The notes under the pieces: generated by a model
What the model was told of the DNA's origin: nothing
The model's database searches: none
What the model saw: only the letters and a program-made list of their open reading frames with translations
Part shown: piece by piece, positions 51,117 through 60,395 of the stretch
Layout of the letters: each line of letters starts with the position of its first letter
Numbering within the stretch: position 1 is the first letter of the stretch
Program-made: the position numbers and the translations under genes
NCBI GenBank assembly: GCA_036526255.1
Contig: DATCYW010000013.1
Coordinates: forward strand, 98,375-162,374
Length of the DNA: 64,000 nt
Direction of reading: 5' to 3'
Source of the DNA: Malonomonas sp036526255
Lineage (GTDB): Bacteria; Desulfobacterota; Desulfuromonadia; Desulfuromonadales; Geopsychrobacteraceae

Positions 51117-52022
51117 TTAAAAAGAACGATCAACGATATAACTAGCGATTTCCCGTAGTGGCCGTGCCGACTCACCAAATATTTCCAACGATGAAAATGC
51201 CAGCTCGCGGAGTTCGCGTGCCCGCTGCCGCGCGCCATCGAGACCGAGCAAAGCGGGATAGGTTGCTTTGCCTCGCGCCTGATCGCTGCCGACATCTTTA
51301 CCCAGTTCTTTCTGGTCGGCAACGATATCGAGAATGTCATCTGCCACCTGAAACGCCAGCCCGGCCGCTTCGCCGTAACGGCAGAGAGCCCGGCGCTGAA
51401 CAGCATCTGCGCCCCCCAGGATCGCTCCCGATTCAATGGCAGCCAGAATAAGTGCGCCGGTTTTGTGCGTGTGGATGTATTCGAGCGTCGGCAGGTCGAT
51501 CGGTTTACCTTCCGATTCCATATCCACCACCTGACCTCCGACCATACCACGGGAACCGGCACTGCGCGCCAGCAGATGGATCACCTCACGGCGGTCTTCA
51601 GCCGGGACGTCCTGCCAGACGTCAGGGCTGGAAAGCAGGATAAAGGCCTCGGTCAACAGACCATCTCCGGCCAGAATGGCCGTCGCTTCGCCGTAAACTT
51701 TATGGTTGGTCGGCTGGCCGCGGCGGAAGTCGTCATCATCCATGGCCGGCAGATCATCATGAATCAACGAATAGCTGTGGATCATCTCAATCGCGCAGGC
51801 TGCCGGCAACACCTGCTGCGGGTTGCCCCCAACCGCCTCACAAGCGGCCATCATCAGGATCGGACGAATGCGTTTACCGCCGGCGAACACCGAATAGCGC
51901 ATCGAATCGTGCAGACTGGCCGGCAAAGTATCGCTTTTCGGCAGATAACGATCAAGAGCCGTCGCGACCAGCTGAATACGTTCCTGTAGATATGGTTTCA
52001 GCTGAAAGTCACTGCTGCTCAT
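51117..52022 (-). CDS. ispA: Farnesyl diphosphate synthase (short-chain polyprenyl synthase)
   Basis: 301 residues from the ATG at 52022 with AAAGGGA upstream. Aspartate-rich motifs DDLPAMDDDDFRRG and FQVADDILDI, and GGKRIRPILMMA. The two-residue insert in the first motif (DDxxxxD) is typical of bacterial FPP synthases. It builds C15 diphosphate from DMAPP and IPP. It overlaps the end of xseB by 14 bp and lies 77 bp before dxs. Confidence 0.95.
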   Translation of the reverse strand: MSSSDFQLKPYLQERIQLVATALDRYLPKSDTLPASLHDSMRYSVFAGGKRIRPILMMAACEAVGGNPQQVLPAACAIEMIHSYSLIHDDLPAMDDDDFRRGQPTNHKVYGEATAILAGDGLLTEAFILLSSPDVWQDVPAEDRREVIHLLARSAGSRGMVGGQVVDMESEGKPIDLPTLEYIHTHKTGALILAAIESGAILGGADAVQRRALCRYGEAAGLAFQVADDILDIVADQKELGKDVGSDQARGKATYPALLGLDGARQRARELRELAFSSLEIFGESARPLREIASYIVDRSF

Positions 52023-52239
52023 CAAACGTCCCTTTCTTCATACTGCCGTCGGCCTGTTTCAACAATTGCTCAACCTGCAGCTCAACCTGACTCAGCGATT
52101 TGCGGCAATACTCCGCTTGCTTCACCCCATCGGCAAACACTTTTAGCGACTGTTCCAGCGTCAAATCACCCGCTTCCAACTGATCTACTGCACTTTCCAG
52201 TTGCTGCAATGCATCTTCGAAACCTTTTTTAGCTGCCAT
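52009..52239 (-). CDS. xseB: Exodeoxyribonuclease VII small subunit
   Basis: 76 residues, the normal size. Typical core: FEDALQQLESAVDQLEAGDLTLEQSLKVFADGV, then a coiled region with QVEQLL. It binds XseA to form exonuclease VII, which degrades single-stranded DNA. GGAAG before the ATG. It overlaps ispA. Confidence 0.95.
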   Translation of the reverse strand: MAAKKGFEDALQQLESAVDQLEAGDLTLEQSLKVFADGVKQAEYCRKSLSQVELQVEQLLKQADGSMKKGTFDEQQ

Positions 52240-52273
52240 ATCTCTTCCACAGAGTAAGAATAATAAAACGGTG

Positions 52274-52303
52274 ATTATCGCCAGCGACGGCTGTTGACGT
52301 CAA
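52274..52303 (-). promoter_or_regulatory. Possible internal promoter before xseB-ispA-dxs
   Basis: Minus strand -35 TTGACG (52298-52303), 18-bp spacer, -10 GATAAT (52274-52279). The -35 is part of the 10-bp palindrome TTGACGTCAA (52294-52303). Confidence 0.45.
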
Positions 52304-52325
52304 GGGGTAGAGGGGGTTTTAGCCA

Positions 52326-53525
52326 TCAGTTGCGGTTCTTTTTTGCAACGACCGCTGCGACTGTCCCCTTTTCCAGTCGCAATCCAATCAGATCACCCAG
52401 CTGAACCTGTGCTGAATCGCGCAGAATCTCCCCGGTTTTTTGCAACTTGGCAATTGCATAACCACGCCCCAGCACCTTCAGCGGCGACAGTGCATCCAGT
52501 CGGCCTGATAAAAACGCCAACCGCTGTGATTTTTCACCCAACCGCAGCTGCAACGCCTGACGCAATCGCGAAACAAGACGCTGCAGCTCCTGCTGCTGAA
52601 GCCGGATCCGTTCATCAGGGCCTTTCAATCGGCGCTGCAAGGCCTGCAGACGAAGCTGCATCAGTTCCAGCCGGTTACGAACCTGTTGCGCCAGCCGCTG
52701 TTCCAACTGATCGAGGTGCCGCTCCAGATCCTGACGGTTCTTCACGACCAGTTCGGCAGCCGCACTCGGCGTCGGCGCGCGCAGATCGGCAACCAGATCG
52801 GCAATCGATATATCGACCTCGTGCCCGACTGCGGAGATAACCGGCAACTTTGAGGCAGCAATCGCACGAGCGACCAGCTCTTCGTTAAACGCCCAGAGAT
52901 CCTCACGCGAACCACCGCCGCGACCGACAATCAGCACTTCTGCCCGACCATCCGCGTTTAAATCGGCGATCGCCTCGGCAATCTCCTCGGCCGCACCAAG
53001 CCCCTGCACCCGCACCGAACGCAGGAGGATTTTCACCCCAGCTGAGCGGCGACGCAGTACATTTAGAATATCGTGAATAGCGGCACCGGTTGCCGAAGTG
53101 ACAATGCCGATCGTTTGCGGATAGGCGGGCAGCGGACGCTTGCGCGCGGCACTGAACAATCCTTCTTTGTCGAGTTTTTCCTGTAATTGCAGAAAAGCCA
53201 GCTGCAGATCGCCGACACCGACCGGCTCGATCCCATCGACAATCAGCTGCAGATCGCCGCGCTGCGGATAGATTGAAACCCGCCCACGGCAGATGACTTC
53301 CATGCCGTTTTGCGGCTGAAAACGCAGTGCCCGCAACTGGGGGCGAAACATGGCACAGCGCAGCTGAGACTTCTGGTCTTTCAGCGTAAAGTAACTGTGA
53401 CCCGATGCGGGTCTGGAAAAATTGGCCAACTCGCCCTGCACCAGCACATCTACAAAATTTTCTTCGACCAGTTCCTGAAGTAACTGCACAAGAGAGGAAA
53501 CCGGAACCACTTGAGACAACTGCAT
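52326..53525 (-). CDS. xseA: Exodeoxyribonuclease VII large subunit
   Basis: 399 residues. N-terminal OB-fold (VLVQGELANFSRPASGHSYFTLKD), catalytic domain with IGIVTSATGAAIHDILNVLRRR, GRGGGSREDLWAFNEE and SAVGHEVDISIADLVAD, then a long coiled-coil rich in Gln/Leu/Arg and a C-terminal beta segment (GRGYAIAKL). It is the nuclease subunit of exonuclease VII. AAAGGTGG before the ATG. First gene of the set; 86 bp separate it from xseB. Confidence 0.97.
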   Translation of the reverse strand: MQLSQVVPVSSLVQLLQELVEENFVDVLVQGELANFSRPASGHSYFTLKDQKSQLRCAMFRPQLRALRFQPQNGMEVICRGRVSIYPQRGDLQLIVDGIEPVGVGDLQLAFLQLQEKLDKEGLFSAARKRPLPAYPQTIGIVTSATGAAIHDILNVLRRRSAGVKILLRSVRVQGLGAAEEIAEAIADLNADGRAEVLIVGRGGGSREDLWAFNEELVARAIAASKLPVISAVGHEVDISIADLVADLRAPTPSAAAELVVKNRQDLERHLDQLEQRLAQQVRNRLELMQLRLQALQRRLKGPDERIRLQQQELQRLVSRLRQALQLRLGEKSQRLAFLSGRLDALSPLKVLGRGYAIAKLQKTGEILRDSAQVQLGDLIGLRLEKGTVAAVVAKKNRN

Positions 53526-53659
53526 TCAACCACCTTTCGGGCCCGCATTTCAGGCACTGAACTGGCATTATAGCCAGCTTCTGCAAGGATTGACAGCCCC
53601 CGGCTGATCCCCTATAAAGAGTCAGGTTTTTCTGAGGATTGCAACATGAAGGAGCAGCA

Positions 53660-55084
53660 ATGGCACGCCCCTATGTGATTACTATCGCCAGCGAGAAAGG
53701 TGGCGTCGGTAAAACCACCCTTGCGACCAATCTGGCCATCTACCTGAAGGGGTTAGCTGAAGACTTGCCGGTCACGCTGTTCAGCTTTGATAATCACTTT
53801 ACCGTCGACCAACTGTTCGCTCTCAACCGAAAAACCAACAGCAGTCATGTCGGGCAGATTTTTCTCGGCAGCGACCCGCGCGAGCTGACCTCAGACGGCC
53901 AGTATGGCGTTCAGTACATCCCCTCATGCCGGCAGCTTTTCGAGCTGCAGAGCCACATTAAAGGGGTTAATCAGCTGGCCGAGATTCTCAGTCGTTCGAA
54001 GCTGCACGGGCTGGTGATAATCGACACCAGCCCGATCCTTGACATCTACACTCGCAACGCTCTTTATGCCGCAGACCGGGTGATTGTACCGATCAAGGAT
54101 GCGCCGTCGTTAGAGAATTGCCAGAACCTGGCCCGCTTCATGCGCGAGCAGGATTTGCCGAAATCAACGCTGCGGTTGCTCCCCTGCCTGATCGATACCC
54201 GGATCCACTTTGAGGGTCCGTTCAAAAACTCCTATCAGCTGCTCAAAGCCTACGCCATCAACCGTGGCTATAAATGCTTCGAGGGGTTTATCGCCAAAAG
54301 CCCTAAGGTCGAATCACTCGCGACCAATCCGGAGGGGAAAGTCTATCCGATCCTGACCCACGGCCGCAGCACTGACGTGCACCTGCAGTTCATGCACCTG
54401 GCAAGACAGGTCTATCTCGACTACCTGCAGCAGGGGCCGCTGCGGATGAATGTTGTCGCCAACCACCTGTACAGCCAGGAAAACCTGTTCGACCGTGAAC
54501 GCCGCCAGCGCACTGCCAGGCTGCATCCGGGTTGCCTTTGTTGCGAACAGCCTTTTCCCGAAGCCGGCATCTGGCCGGGCGCCTACTTTCTGGAAGACAA
54601 CCAGGGCAGCTTGAGTGGATTCATTGAAGAGAGCTGCTTTCTTGATCTGATCCTCAAGGATTGTTACGGAGAGCAGAAAGGGAGAGGGATTGAGGAGTCG
54701 CTGCGCGAACTCTTTGTCGAGTCGGCCGAGCGGTCATATCTACTGTTACAACGCAAGCTGATTAACAACGATCAGTCACAGATCGATTTTTTCCGCCTGG
54801 ATCAGTCTGGCGAGAAGATCTCTGGACGGACCCTGCTGGTCAAAGAGCGCGGCCTGTTCAACCGGCAACATGGCTCCCGCCTGCTGCAACTCTTTCAAAA
54901 AAACAGTGGCAGCAATCAACCCGCCGAGCAACAACTGCTACTCGCCCACCGCACCGGCCCCCGCCCACTCGACATTATCGAGCACCACGCCTACCTGAAA
55001 TGGCAGACGGTCTTCAGCCGGATCCGTGTCGACCTGGCCGCTGAAGTCGATGCGACTGAGGCAGGGATGCCCCCCTCAAGCTGA
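53660..55084 (+). CDS. ParA/MinD-like ATPase with unusual C-terminal half
   Basis: 474 residues from the ATG at 53660 with AAGGAG upstream. Residues 1-260 are a ParA-type ATPase: deviant Walker A SEKGGVGKTTLATN (Lys13, Lys18), switch region LVIIDTSPILDIYTRNAL. The remaining 200 or so residues are not recognised. They begin with a cysteine cluster (Cys292, 294, 295 in GCLCCEQP) and contain GIEESLRELFVESAERSYLLLQ. There is no parB or parS neighbour, so a role in chromosome segregation is unlikely; positioning of some other cargo is possible. Convergent with the deacetylase gene, 3 bp apart. Confidence 0.8.
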   Translation: MARPYVITIASEKGGVGKTTLATNLAIYLKGLAEDLPVTLFSFDNHFTVDQLFALNRKTNSSHVGQIFLGSDPRELTSDGQYGVQYIPSCRQLFELQSHIKGVNQLAEILSRSKLHGLVIIDTSPILDIYTRNALYAADRVIVPIKDAPSLENCQNLARFMREQDLPKSTLRLLPCLIDTRIHFEGPFKNSYQLLKAYAINRGYKCFEGFIAKSPKVESLATNPEGKVYPILTHGRSTDVHLQFMHLARQVYLDYLQQGPLRMNVVANHLYSQENLFDRERRQRTARLHPGCLCCEQPFPEAGIWPGAYFLEDNQGSLSGFIEESCFLDLILKDCYGEQKGRGIEESLRELFVESAERSYLLLQRKLINNDQSQIDFFRLDQSGEKISGRTLLVKERGLFNRQHGSRLLQLFQKNSGSNQPAEQQLLLAHRTGPRPLDIIEHHAYLKWQTVFSRIRVDLAAEVDATEAGMPPSS

Positions 55085-55087
55085 CCC

Positions 55088-56263
55088 TTAATTCGTGCGT
55101 ACGATGGCAGACGAGGGAACAAAATCGACCGACTGCTGTTTCAACCAGGACAACTCCTGCCGGAAGGCTTCGAGGGTTTCCGGATAGGGGTGACAGATGG
55201 CAACCAGCTCCCCTTTGGAATCGGCCAGTCGCACCATTTTGCGGATCTGCTGCCGGATATAGCTGACATCCTCTTCGTTATCAAGAAAGATATGGCGTTG
55301 CGCCGTCGGCATCCCCAGCTTGCGTGCCTCTTTATAGGCGACGGAACTGCCGATCGTCTTACTGTCGATAAAAAACAGACCATTCTGCTGTAACTCATCC
55401 AGCAACACCCGCATCGGCCCAGCCTCTTCAGTATAACGCGAACCCATATGGTTGTTTCCACCAACGGCGCCAGGCACCAGTTCCATATAGCGCCTCACCA
55501 ACTGACGGGTCTTTTCCTCCGACTGTCCCAGCAACAGAGCGTTGGGGCCCGGGCTCATCTGCGGATACTGTTTCGGCTGCATCGGCAGATGAATCATGTA
55601 TTCGCGCCGAGCTTTCTGCAGCAGCAGCGCGGCCTTGGTGGCATTTTCACTCTCAGGCAAAATCGCCGGAGTCACCATCAGGTCGATAGCCAGCAGCCGG
55701 TCGAAGGTGCTGACCCGACGCCCCATATCGTCCATAATGATGGCAATTTTCGGGCGCGTTCCATGCACTTCAAAAGGCACGCGATAGCGCAGTTCAAGGC
55801 GCAGTTCACCCTGCCAATAAAGATGAACAAGCCCCTTGCGCGGCAGCAGGTCGAGCGCGGCGGGCGCAGTGGTCTGCGCTATGCGGGTAGAAAGTTCCTC
55901 GAGCTGTTCGTGGTGCGGATAATCGTCGAAAATTTTCAAACGTTGCAATGCGCCTTCTGCCGGCAGCTTCTGCCAGCCCTTCGACTGGGATGCTGACAAC
56001 AGCTCAGCTTCGAGCATCGCGTAGATCTGCTCATAACTGTACTGCTGTCGTATTTCCACAACAGCAGGAGGCATTTCGACTTCGACCTGGGATTCCGGTT
56101 GATAACTCTTACGCAGAGTCACCAACAGCAGCAGACAGAGGCCAACAAAGGCCAGCAGAAAAACCGACGCCAGTAAGACCCGGACTTTCTGCTGGTCAGC
56201 GCCAGACTTTCTACCTGTTGCCGGCTTCTTTTTGGTTGGGGTGCGTTTTTTTTCTGCGCTCAT
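55088..56263 (-). CDS. Divergent polysaccharide deacetylase family protein (YibQ-like)
   Basis: 391 residues. A basic N-terminus and one transmembrane helix (VLLASVFLLAFVGLCLLLLV), a linker, then the divergent polysaccharide deacetylase domain: IAIIMDDMG, MIHLPMQP, GAVGGNNHMGSRYTE, GLFFIDSKTIG and ICHPYPETLE. The acidic and histidine residues of the NodB fold are partly kept. The periplasmic substrate is unproven, with peptidoglycan-related glycans likely. Directly downstream of ctpA, an arrangement seen widely next to envC and ctpA. Confidence 0.9.
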   Translation of the reverse strand: MSAEKKRTPTKKKPATGRKSGADQQKVRVLLASVFLLAFVGLCLLLLVTLRKSYQPESQVEVEMPPAVVEIRQQYSYEQIYAMLEAELLSASQSKGWQKLPAEGALQRLKIFDDYPHHEQLEELSTRIAQTTAPAALDLLPRKGLVHLYWQGELRLELRYRVPFEVHGTRPKIAIIMDDMGRRVSTFDRLLAIDLMVTPAILPESENATKAALLLQKARREYMIHLPMQPKQYPQMSPGPNALLLGQSEEKTRQLVRRYMELVPGAVGGNNHMGSRYTEEAGPMRVLLDELQQNGLFFIDSKTIGSSVAYKEARKLGMPTAQRHIFLDNEEDVSYIRQQIRKMVRLADSKGELVAICHPYPETLEAFRQELSWLKQQSVDFVPSSAIVRTN

Positions 56264-56318
56264 TTACTCAGTTCTTTTCACAAAGGGTCACTTATCGCTG
56301 ACTGGTCAGCAGGAATTT

Positions 56319-57614
56319 TCAAGCTGCGCTGTGCTGACGACTCAGGATATTTACCCCTTTCAACAGATCAAGGGCGCGCATAAGTTGATAATCCTTGCGA
56401 TCTTCGGCACTTATTTCCATTTTTTCGCCCGCGGCTTCGACAGGGGTTCGTTTTTGCGGTGCGAAGTGGTTCTGCATATCCTGCTCGCGAAGCCGCTGTG
56501 CATCCTCCTGCGCCTCAGGGGTCAGCTGCGGCACCAGGATGTCGGGGGTGATCCCCCGCGCCTGGATCGAAATGCCGGCCGGAGTAAAGTAACGGGCGGT
56601 GGTCAAACGCAGCGCTGAATGGTCTCCCAGCGGGATAACCGACTGCACCGACCCCTTGCCGAAACTTTGCTCGCCAAGAATGACCGCACGATCATGATCG
56701 TGCAGCGCACCGGCGACAATTTCTGCGGCGCTGGCGCTACCGCCGTTAATCAGCACGACCAACGGATAATCGGGCTCGGTCCCATCTTTCTGTGCCTGAA
56801 ATTTCAACCGACTCTCCGCTTCGCGCCCTTCGGTGTAAACAATCAGGCCAGAAGATAAAAACAGATCGGAAACCGAAACCGCCTGATCGAGCAGTCCACC
56901 CGGATTGTTACGCAAGTCAAGAATCAATCCTTTTAGTTGCGGCGCGCTCGCTTCGCGTAAACCCTGCAGCTGAGCTTTCAGATCTGCAGCAGTGCGCTCC
57001 TGAAACTGCGAAAGGCGTACATAGCCATAGCCATCCTCCAGTAGTCGGCTCTTGACACTCTGCAGTTTGATCAGATCGCGGGTGATGACAAACTCCTTCG
57101 GCTCGGACAGCCCTTCACGCTGAATGGTCAGACGGATCGACTCCCCCTTGGGACCGCGCATCAACCGAACCGCCTCCATCAGTTCCATGTCCTTGGTCGA
57201 CTGATCATCGATACGGATAATTTTATCGCCAGCCAGAATCCCTGCCTTGAAGGCCGGCGTGTCTTCGATCGGCGTAACCACCAGCAGCACCCCGTCGAGC
57301 AGCATGATGTCGATCCCCAAGCCGCCAAACTCGCCCTGAGTGTCATCCTTCATGTCCTGATACATGTCCGGCGTCAAAAAACTGCTGTGCGGATCGAGAG
57401 TCGCCAACATGCCGCGCAAAGCACCATAAATCAGCTCGGTCGTGTCGACATTTTCAACATAACTTTTGCGTACAATCGACAGGACATCGGTAAACAACTC
57501 CAGTGCCTGATAGTCGGATTCCTGATTGGCGACCGCCAGGTTAAAGGTTCCCACCGTACAAAGCAGAAGCACCAGAGCGACCAACAGGTAAATTTTTCGC
57601 TTGATCTGCCGCAT
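56319..57614 (-). CDS. ctpA: C-terminal processing peptidase (S41 family)
   Basis: 431 residues. Signal anchor (IYLLVALVLLLCTVGTFNLAVA), PDZ domain (GLGIDIMLLDGVLLVVTPIEDTPA), then the S41 protease core with catalytic Ser in NGGSASAAEIVAGAL and Lys in EQSFGKGSVQ. It cleaves C-termini of periplasmic proteins. Of two ATGs, the one at 57614 is six bases from AAGGAG; the one at 57620 touches it and is unlikely. It follows envC closely and probably acts with the cell-wall hydrolase module. Confidence 0.95.
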   Translation of the reverse strand: MRQIKRKIYLLVALVLLLCTVGTFNLAVANQESDYQALELFTDVLSIVRKSYVENVDTTELIYGALRGMLATLDPHSSFLTPDMYQDMKDDTQGEFGGLGIDIMLLDGVLLVVTPIEDTPAFKAGILAGDKIIRIDDQSTKDMELMEAVRLMRGPKGESIRLTIQREGLSEPKEFVITRDLIKLQSVKSRLLEDGYGYVRLSQFQERTAADLKAQLQGLREASAPQLKGLILDLRNNPGGLLDQAVSVSDLFLSSGLIVYTEGREAESRLKFQAQKDGTEPDYPLVVLINGGSASAAEIVAGALHDHDRAVILGEQSFGKGSVQSVIPLGDHSALRLTTARYFTPAGISIQARGITPDILVPQLTPEAQEDAQRLREQDMQNHFAPQKRTPVEAAGEKMEISAEDRKDYQLMRALDLLKGVNILSRQHSAA

Positions 57615-57616
57615 GC

Positions 57617-58777
57617 TCATCTCCTTTTCAGCCAGACATTCGGATCAACTGCCGCACCGTTCTGGCGGATTTCAAAATAAATGCTTTTTCGACCATCCAG
57701 ACCTGAGAAACCGAGCCGTTGACCGGCCTTGATTTGCGTACCGATTGAATGCTCAAGCTTTGCCGCCTGCGCATAAAGGGTATGATATCCGCCGGGATGA
57801 CTGAGAATCAGCAGATTACCATAGCCTTTGAACCAGTCCGCAAACGCCACCCTGCCATCAGCCACCGCAAGAATCGGTTCATTGTCACCTGTTGCGATTT
57901 CAAAACCGTTGCTTTCATACAGGGTGCCGAGTTCCGGATCTTTTTTGGTGCCAAACCCGATCAGCACCTGCCCGCTGACCGGCCAGTTCAGTTTACCCTT
58001 GCCTGCCTTGAAATCGGAAGCCCCAGGTGTTGATTGCGGTTGCGTCTGCTGTTGAGACCGCTGTTGCGCCTGCTTTTCAAGTTCAGCGATAAGTTGCTGC
58101 AGACGTTTGGCTTTTTCCTGCAGTTCGGCCAGATTTTCACCTAGCTTCTCTTTATCGCGTTGTACCTGTTTCAGCAGCCGGGTCTGCAGCAGCCGCCCTT
58201 CCTGAGCATCCTTGTGGTGCGATTCTTCGAGAGCCAGCAATTGCTGTTTCTTCTGCCGCAGCCTTTCAAGTTCGTCCAGTTTACTCTGCTGCTCGGCAAG
58301 GATGGTGCGATACTCTTCAAGCAGCCCCTTGTCGTAATGGAGAATCCGCGTCAAATAGTGAAATTGCTGCACCAGTTCAGTCGGCGACTCAGCACTGAAG
58401 AGAATCTTCAGCGGACCGACCTCCCCCTCTTTATAAAGGGCTACCAGTCGCCGCCTTAACCGGTTCCCAGTCGCCTGCATCGTCCCTTTTCCAGCCTGTA
58501 TGTTTTTTTGTTGCTGCTCGATCTGTCGTTGAAATTGCCGCTGTTCCAAACGCAAACCACCAATCCGGGCGTCAATCCGCTTCAGGGTTTGTTGCAGCAA
58601 CGCCAGCTCGTGGTTCAATTTCACTTCTGTCTGTTTTTTTTTCGACAGATCACTCTGAGCTTTGTCAATCTGCTGCCGGATACGGTTCAGCTGGGCGCGA
58701 GTATCCTGCTGGTCCGCAGCCAATGGAAAGCTGACAAGCGACAAGACGAGGATAAATAAGAGAAAGCGCACTCGCAT
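57617..58777 (-). CDS. envC: Murein hydrolase activator EnvC (coiled coil + LytM)
   Basis: 386 residues from the ATG at 58777. Signal peptide (FLLFILVLSLVSFPLAA), two long coiled-coil stretches (about 25-105 and 150-245), then a LytM/M23 domain (GKLNWPVSGQVLIGFGTKKDPELGT; GNLLILSHPGGYHTLYAQ). In the M23 site the first metal ligand HxxxD is replaced (FGTKKD), while HTLYAQ replaces HxH. This degenerate LytM is expected for an amidase activator rather than an enzyme. It is next to ftsEX, its known controller. Confidence 0.92.
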   Translation of the reverse strand: MRVRFLLFILVLSLVSFPLAADQQDTRAQLNRIRQQIDKAQSDLSKKKQTEVKLNHELALLQQTLKRIDARIGGLRLEQRQFQRQIEQQQKNIQAGKGTMQATGNRLRRRLVALYKEGEVGPLKILFSAESPTELVQQFHYLTRILHYDKGLLEEYRTILAEQQSKLDELERLRQKKQQLLALEESHHKDAQEGRLLQTRLLKQVQRDKEKLGENLAELQEKAKRLQQLIAELEKQAQQRSQQQTQPQSTPGASDFKAGKGKLNWPVSGQVLIGFGTKKDPELGTLYESNGFEIATGDNEPILAVADGRVAFADWFKGYGNLLILSHPGGYHTLYAQAAKLEHSIGTQIKAGQRLGFSGLDGRKSIYFEIRQNGAAVDPNVWLKRR

Positions 58778-58781
58778 AGTT

Positions 58782-59678
58782 CTAGATACGGACAAATTTA
58801 CGCAGTGACGTCAAGCTGCCGAGCAGGCCGAGCAGCATTCCGCCCGCGACCAGGGCAAGCTGCTGGCTTGAGGTGAGAAAAAGCAATTGAAAGTCGGTAG
58901 GCGTCAACCAGAACGATTGCAGGCTGCGTTCGATAACCAGCTTAAAAACGATAGATAGAAAGACCAGCGACAGCAGTCCGCCCAGAACCCCCTGAATCGC
59001 TCCTTCGAGCAAAAACGGAACTTTGATAAAACGCATGGTCGCACCGACCAGCGCCATAATCTCCAGTTCATCGCGACGCGCGTAAAGGGTCAGCTTGATG
59101 GTATTCGAAACAATGAACAGTGCCGCGAAGAGCAGAAATCCGCCCAAGACCATGCCGACAAAGCGCAGCATATCGACAAAAGCGTTAAAACGCTCCAGCC
59201 AGGATTGACCGTAGCGCATGTCCTCAATATCAATACTGCTTTCCAGCTGCCTGACGACCTTTTCGACCCCTTGCTGATGACGGAACTCCGGTCTCAGCCC
59301 TAATTCGAAAGAAGCCGGCAACAGATCACGGCTGATCCCTTCCAGCAGGCTGGCGTCTTCACCGAGGCGCTGACGGAAGCGCTGCAATGCGTCTTCTTGA
59401 GAGACATAATCGACAGTTGCCACTTCGGGGATCAGCTTGAGTTTTTTAACCGTTTCGGCAATGTCGCGCTGCGGCAGGGCGGTCTCAAGATAGGCGATGA
59501 CCTGAATTTCCTTGGTCCAGCTCTGCGCGAGTTGTTCGATATTAACCACGACCAGAAAAAAGGTCGCCACCGTAGCCAGGGCGACCGCCATAGTTAAAAT
59601 CGCTGCCGTGCAGAGCAGTGGCCATTGCCGCATATTGCGAAGGGCACGACGGATGAAATAACGGACATTATCCAGCAC
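58782..59678 (-). CDS. ftsX: Cell division protein FtsX
   Basis: 298 residues. Cytoplasmic N-terminus, helix 1 (LLCTAAILTMAVALATVATFFLVV), a periplasmic loop of about 120 residues (QVIAYLETALPQRDIAE to YGQSWLERF) that binds EnvC, then three more helices (FVGMVLGGFLLFAALFIVSNTI; GVLGGLLSLVFLSIVFKLVI; LALVAGGMLLGLLGSL). It couples FtsE ATP hydrolysis to peptidoglycan hydrolysis at division. 36 bp after ftsE. Confidence 0.96.
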   Translation of the reverse strand: MLDNVRYFIRRALRNMRQWPLLCTAAILTMAVALATVATFFLVVVNIEQLAQSWTKEIQVIAYLETALPQRDIAETVKKLKLIPEVATVDYVSQEDALQRFRQRLGEDASLLEGISRDLLPASFELGLRPEFRHQQGVEKVVRQLESSIDIEDMRYGQSWLERFNAFVDMLRFVGMVLGGFLLFAALFIVSNTIKLTLYARRDELEIMALVGATMRFIKVPFLLEGAIQGVLGGLLSLVFLSIVFKLVIERSLQSFWLTPTDFQLLFLTSSQQLALVAGGMLLGLLGSLTSLRKFVRI

Positions 59679-59714
59679 TGCTGGCCTCCGAAAAAAAGGA
59701 CTGATGACAAAAAA

Positions 59715-60389
59715 TCAACTTTGATGTGGTTGCTGGTCAGCGACCAGCTGCCCTTTATCAAGGGTAATCACCCGCCGCGGGAATCGGCGGTTCAAGCTGT
59801 GATCATGGGTCGCCAACAACACCGTCGTGCCCCGTGCATTGGCCGTCTTGAACAGCTCCATAATATCCTGGGTGACATCCTGATCGAGATTGCCGCTCGG
59901 CTCATCGGCAAGCAGAATCAGGGGATCGACGACCAGCGCCCGGGCAATGGCAATCCGCTGCTGCTCACCGCCGGAAAGCTCCAGGGGTTTACGCTGCATG
60001 CGATGTTCAAGCCCCACCTCTTTGAGCGCCTGATAGACTTTTTTACTGACCTCGTAGCGCTTTTTCCCTTGCGCTTCGAGGGCAAAAGCGACGTTTTCAA
60101 ACACTGTCCTGCTCTGCAGCAGTTTGAAATCTTGAAAAACCACGCCGATTTTTCGCCGGAGATATGGGATCTGGTGACTGCGAAAGCGAGTGATGTTCTG
60201 ATTGTTAATCAGAATCTGGCCACGGGTCGGTTTTTCTGCCAGATAGAGCATACGCAGGAAGGTTGTCTTCCCGGCACCCGAGGCGCCGGTGACGTAGACA
60301 AAATCCCCTTTGGGGATCTGCAGGGTCAGGTCTTTTACCGCTGCGGCTTCGCCACCAAAACTTTTACTGACATTAAACAGCTGGATCAT
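59715..60389 (-). CDS. ftsE: Cell division ATP-binding protein FtsE
   Basis: 224 residues, the normal length. Walker A TGASGAGKTTFLR, Q-loop FQDFKLL, ABC signature LSGGEQQRIAIAR, Walker B LILLADEPSGNLD, H-loop ATHDH. ATPase partner of FtsX. It begins 6 bp after the pseudopilin stop, so the secretion and division modules are almost certainly cotranscribed. Confidence 0.97.
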   Translation of the reverse strand: MIQLFNVSKSFGGEAAAVKDLTLQIPKGDFVYVTGASGAGKTTFLRMLYLAEKPTRGQILINNQNITRFRSHQIPYLRRKIGVVFQDFKLLQSRTVFENVAFALEAQGKKRYEVSKKVYQALKEVGLEHRMQRKPLELSGGEQQRIAIARALVVDPLILLADEPSGNLDQDVTQDIMELFKTANARGTTVLLATHDHSLNRRFPRRVITLDKGQLVADQQPHQS

Positions 60390-60395
60390 CGGTTG

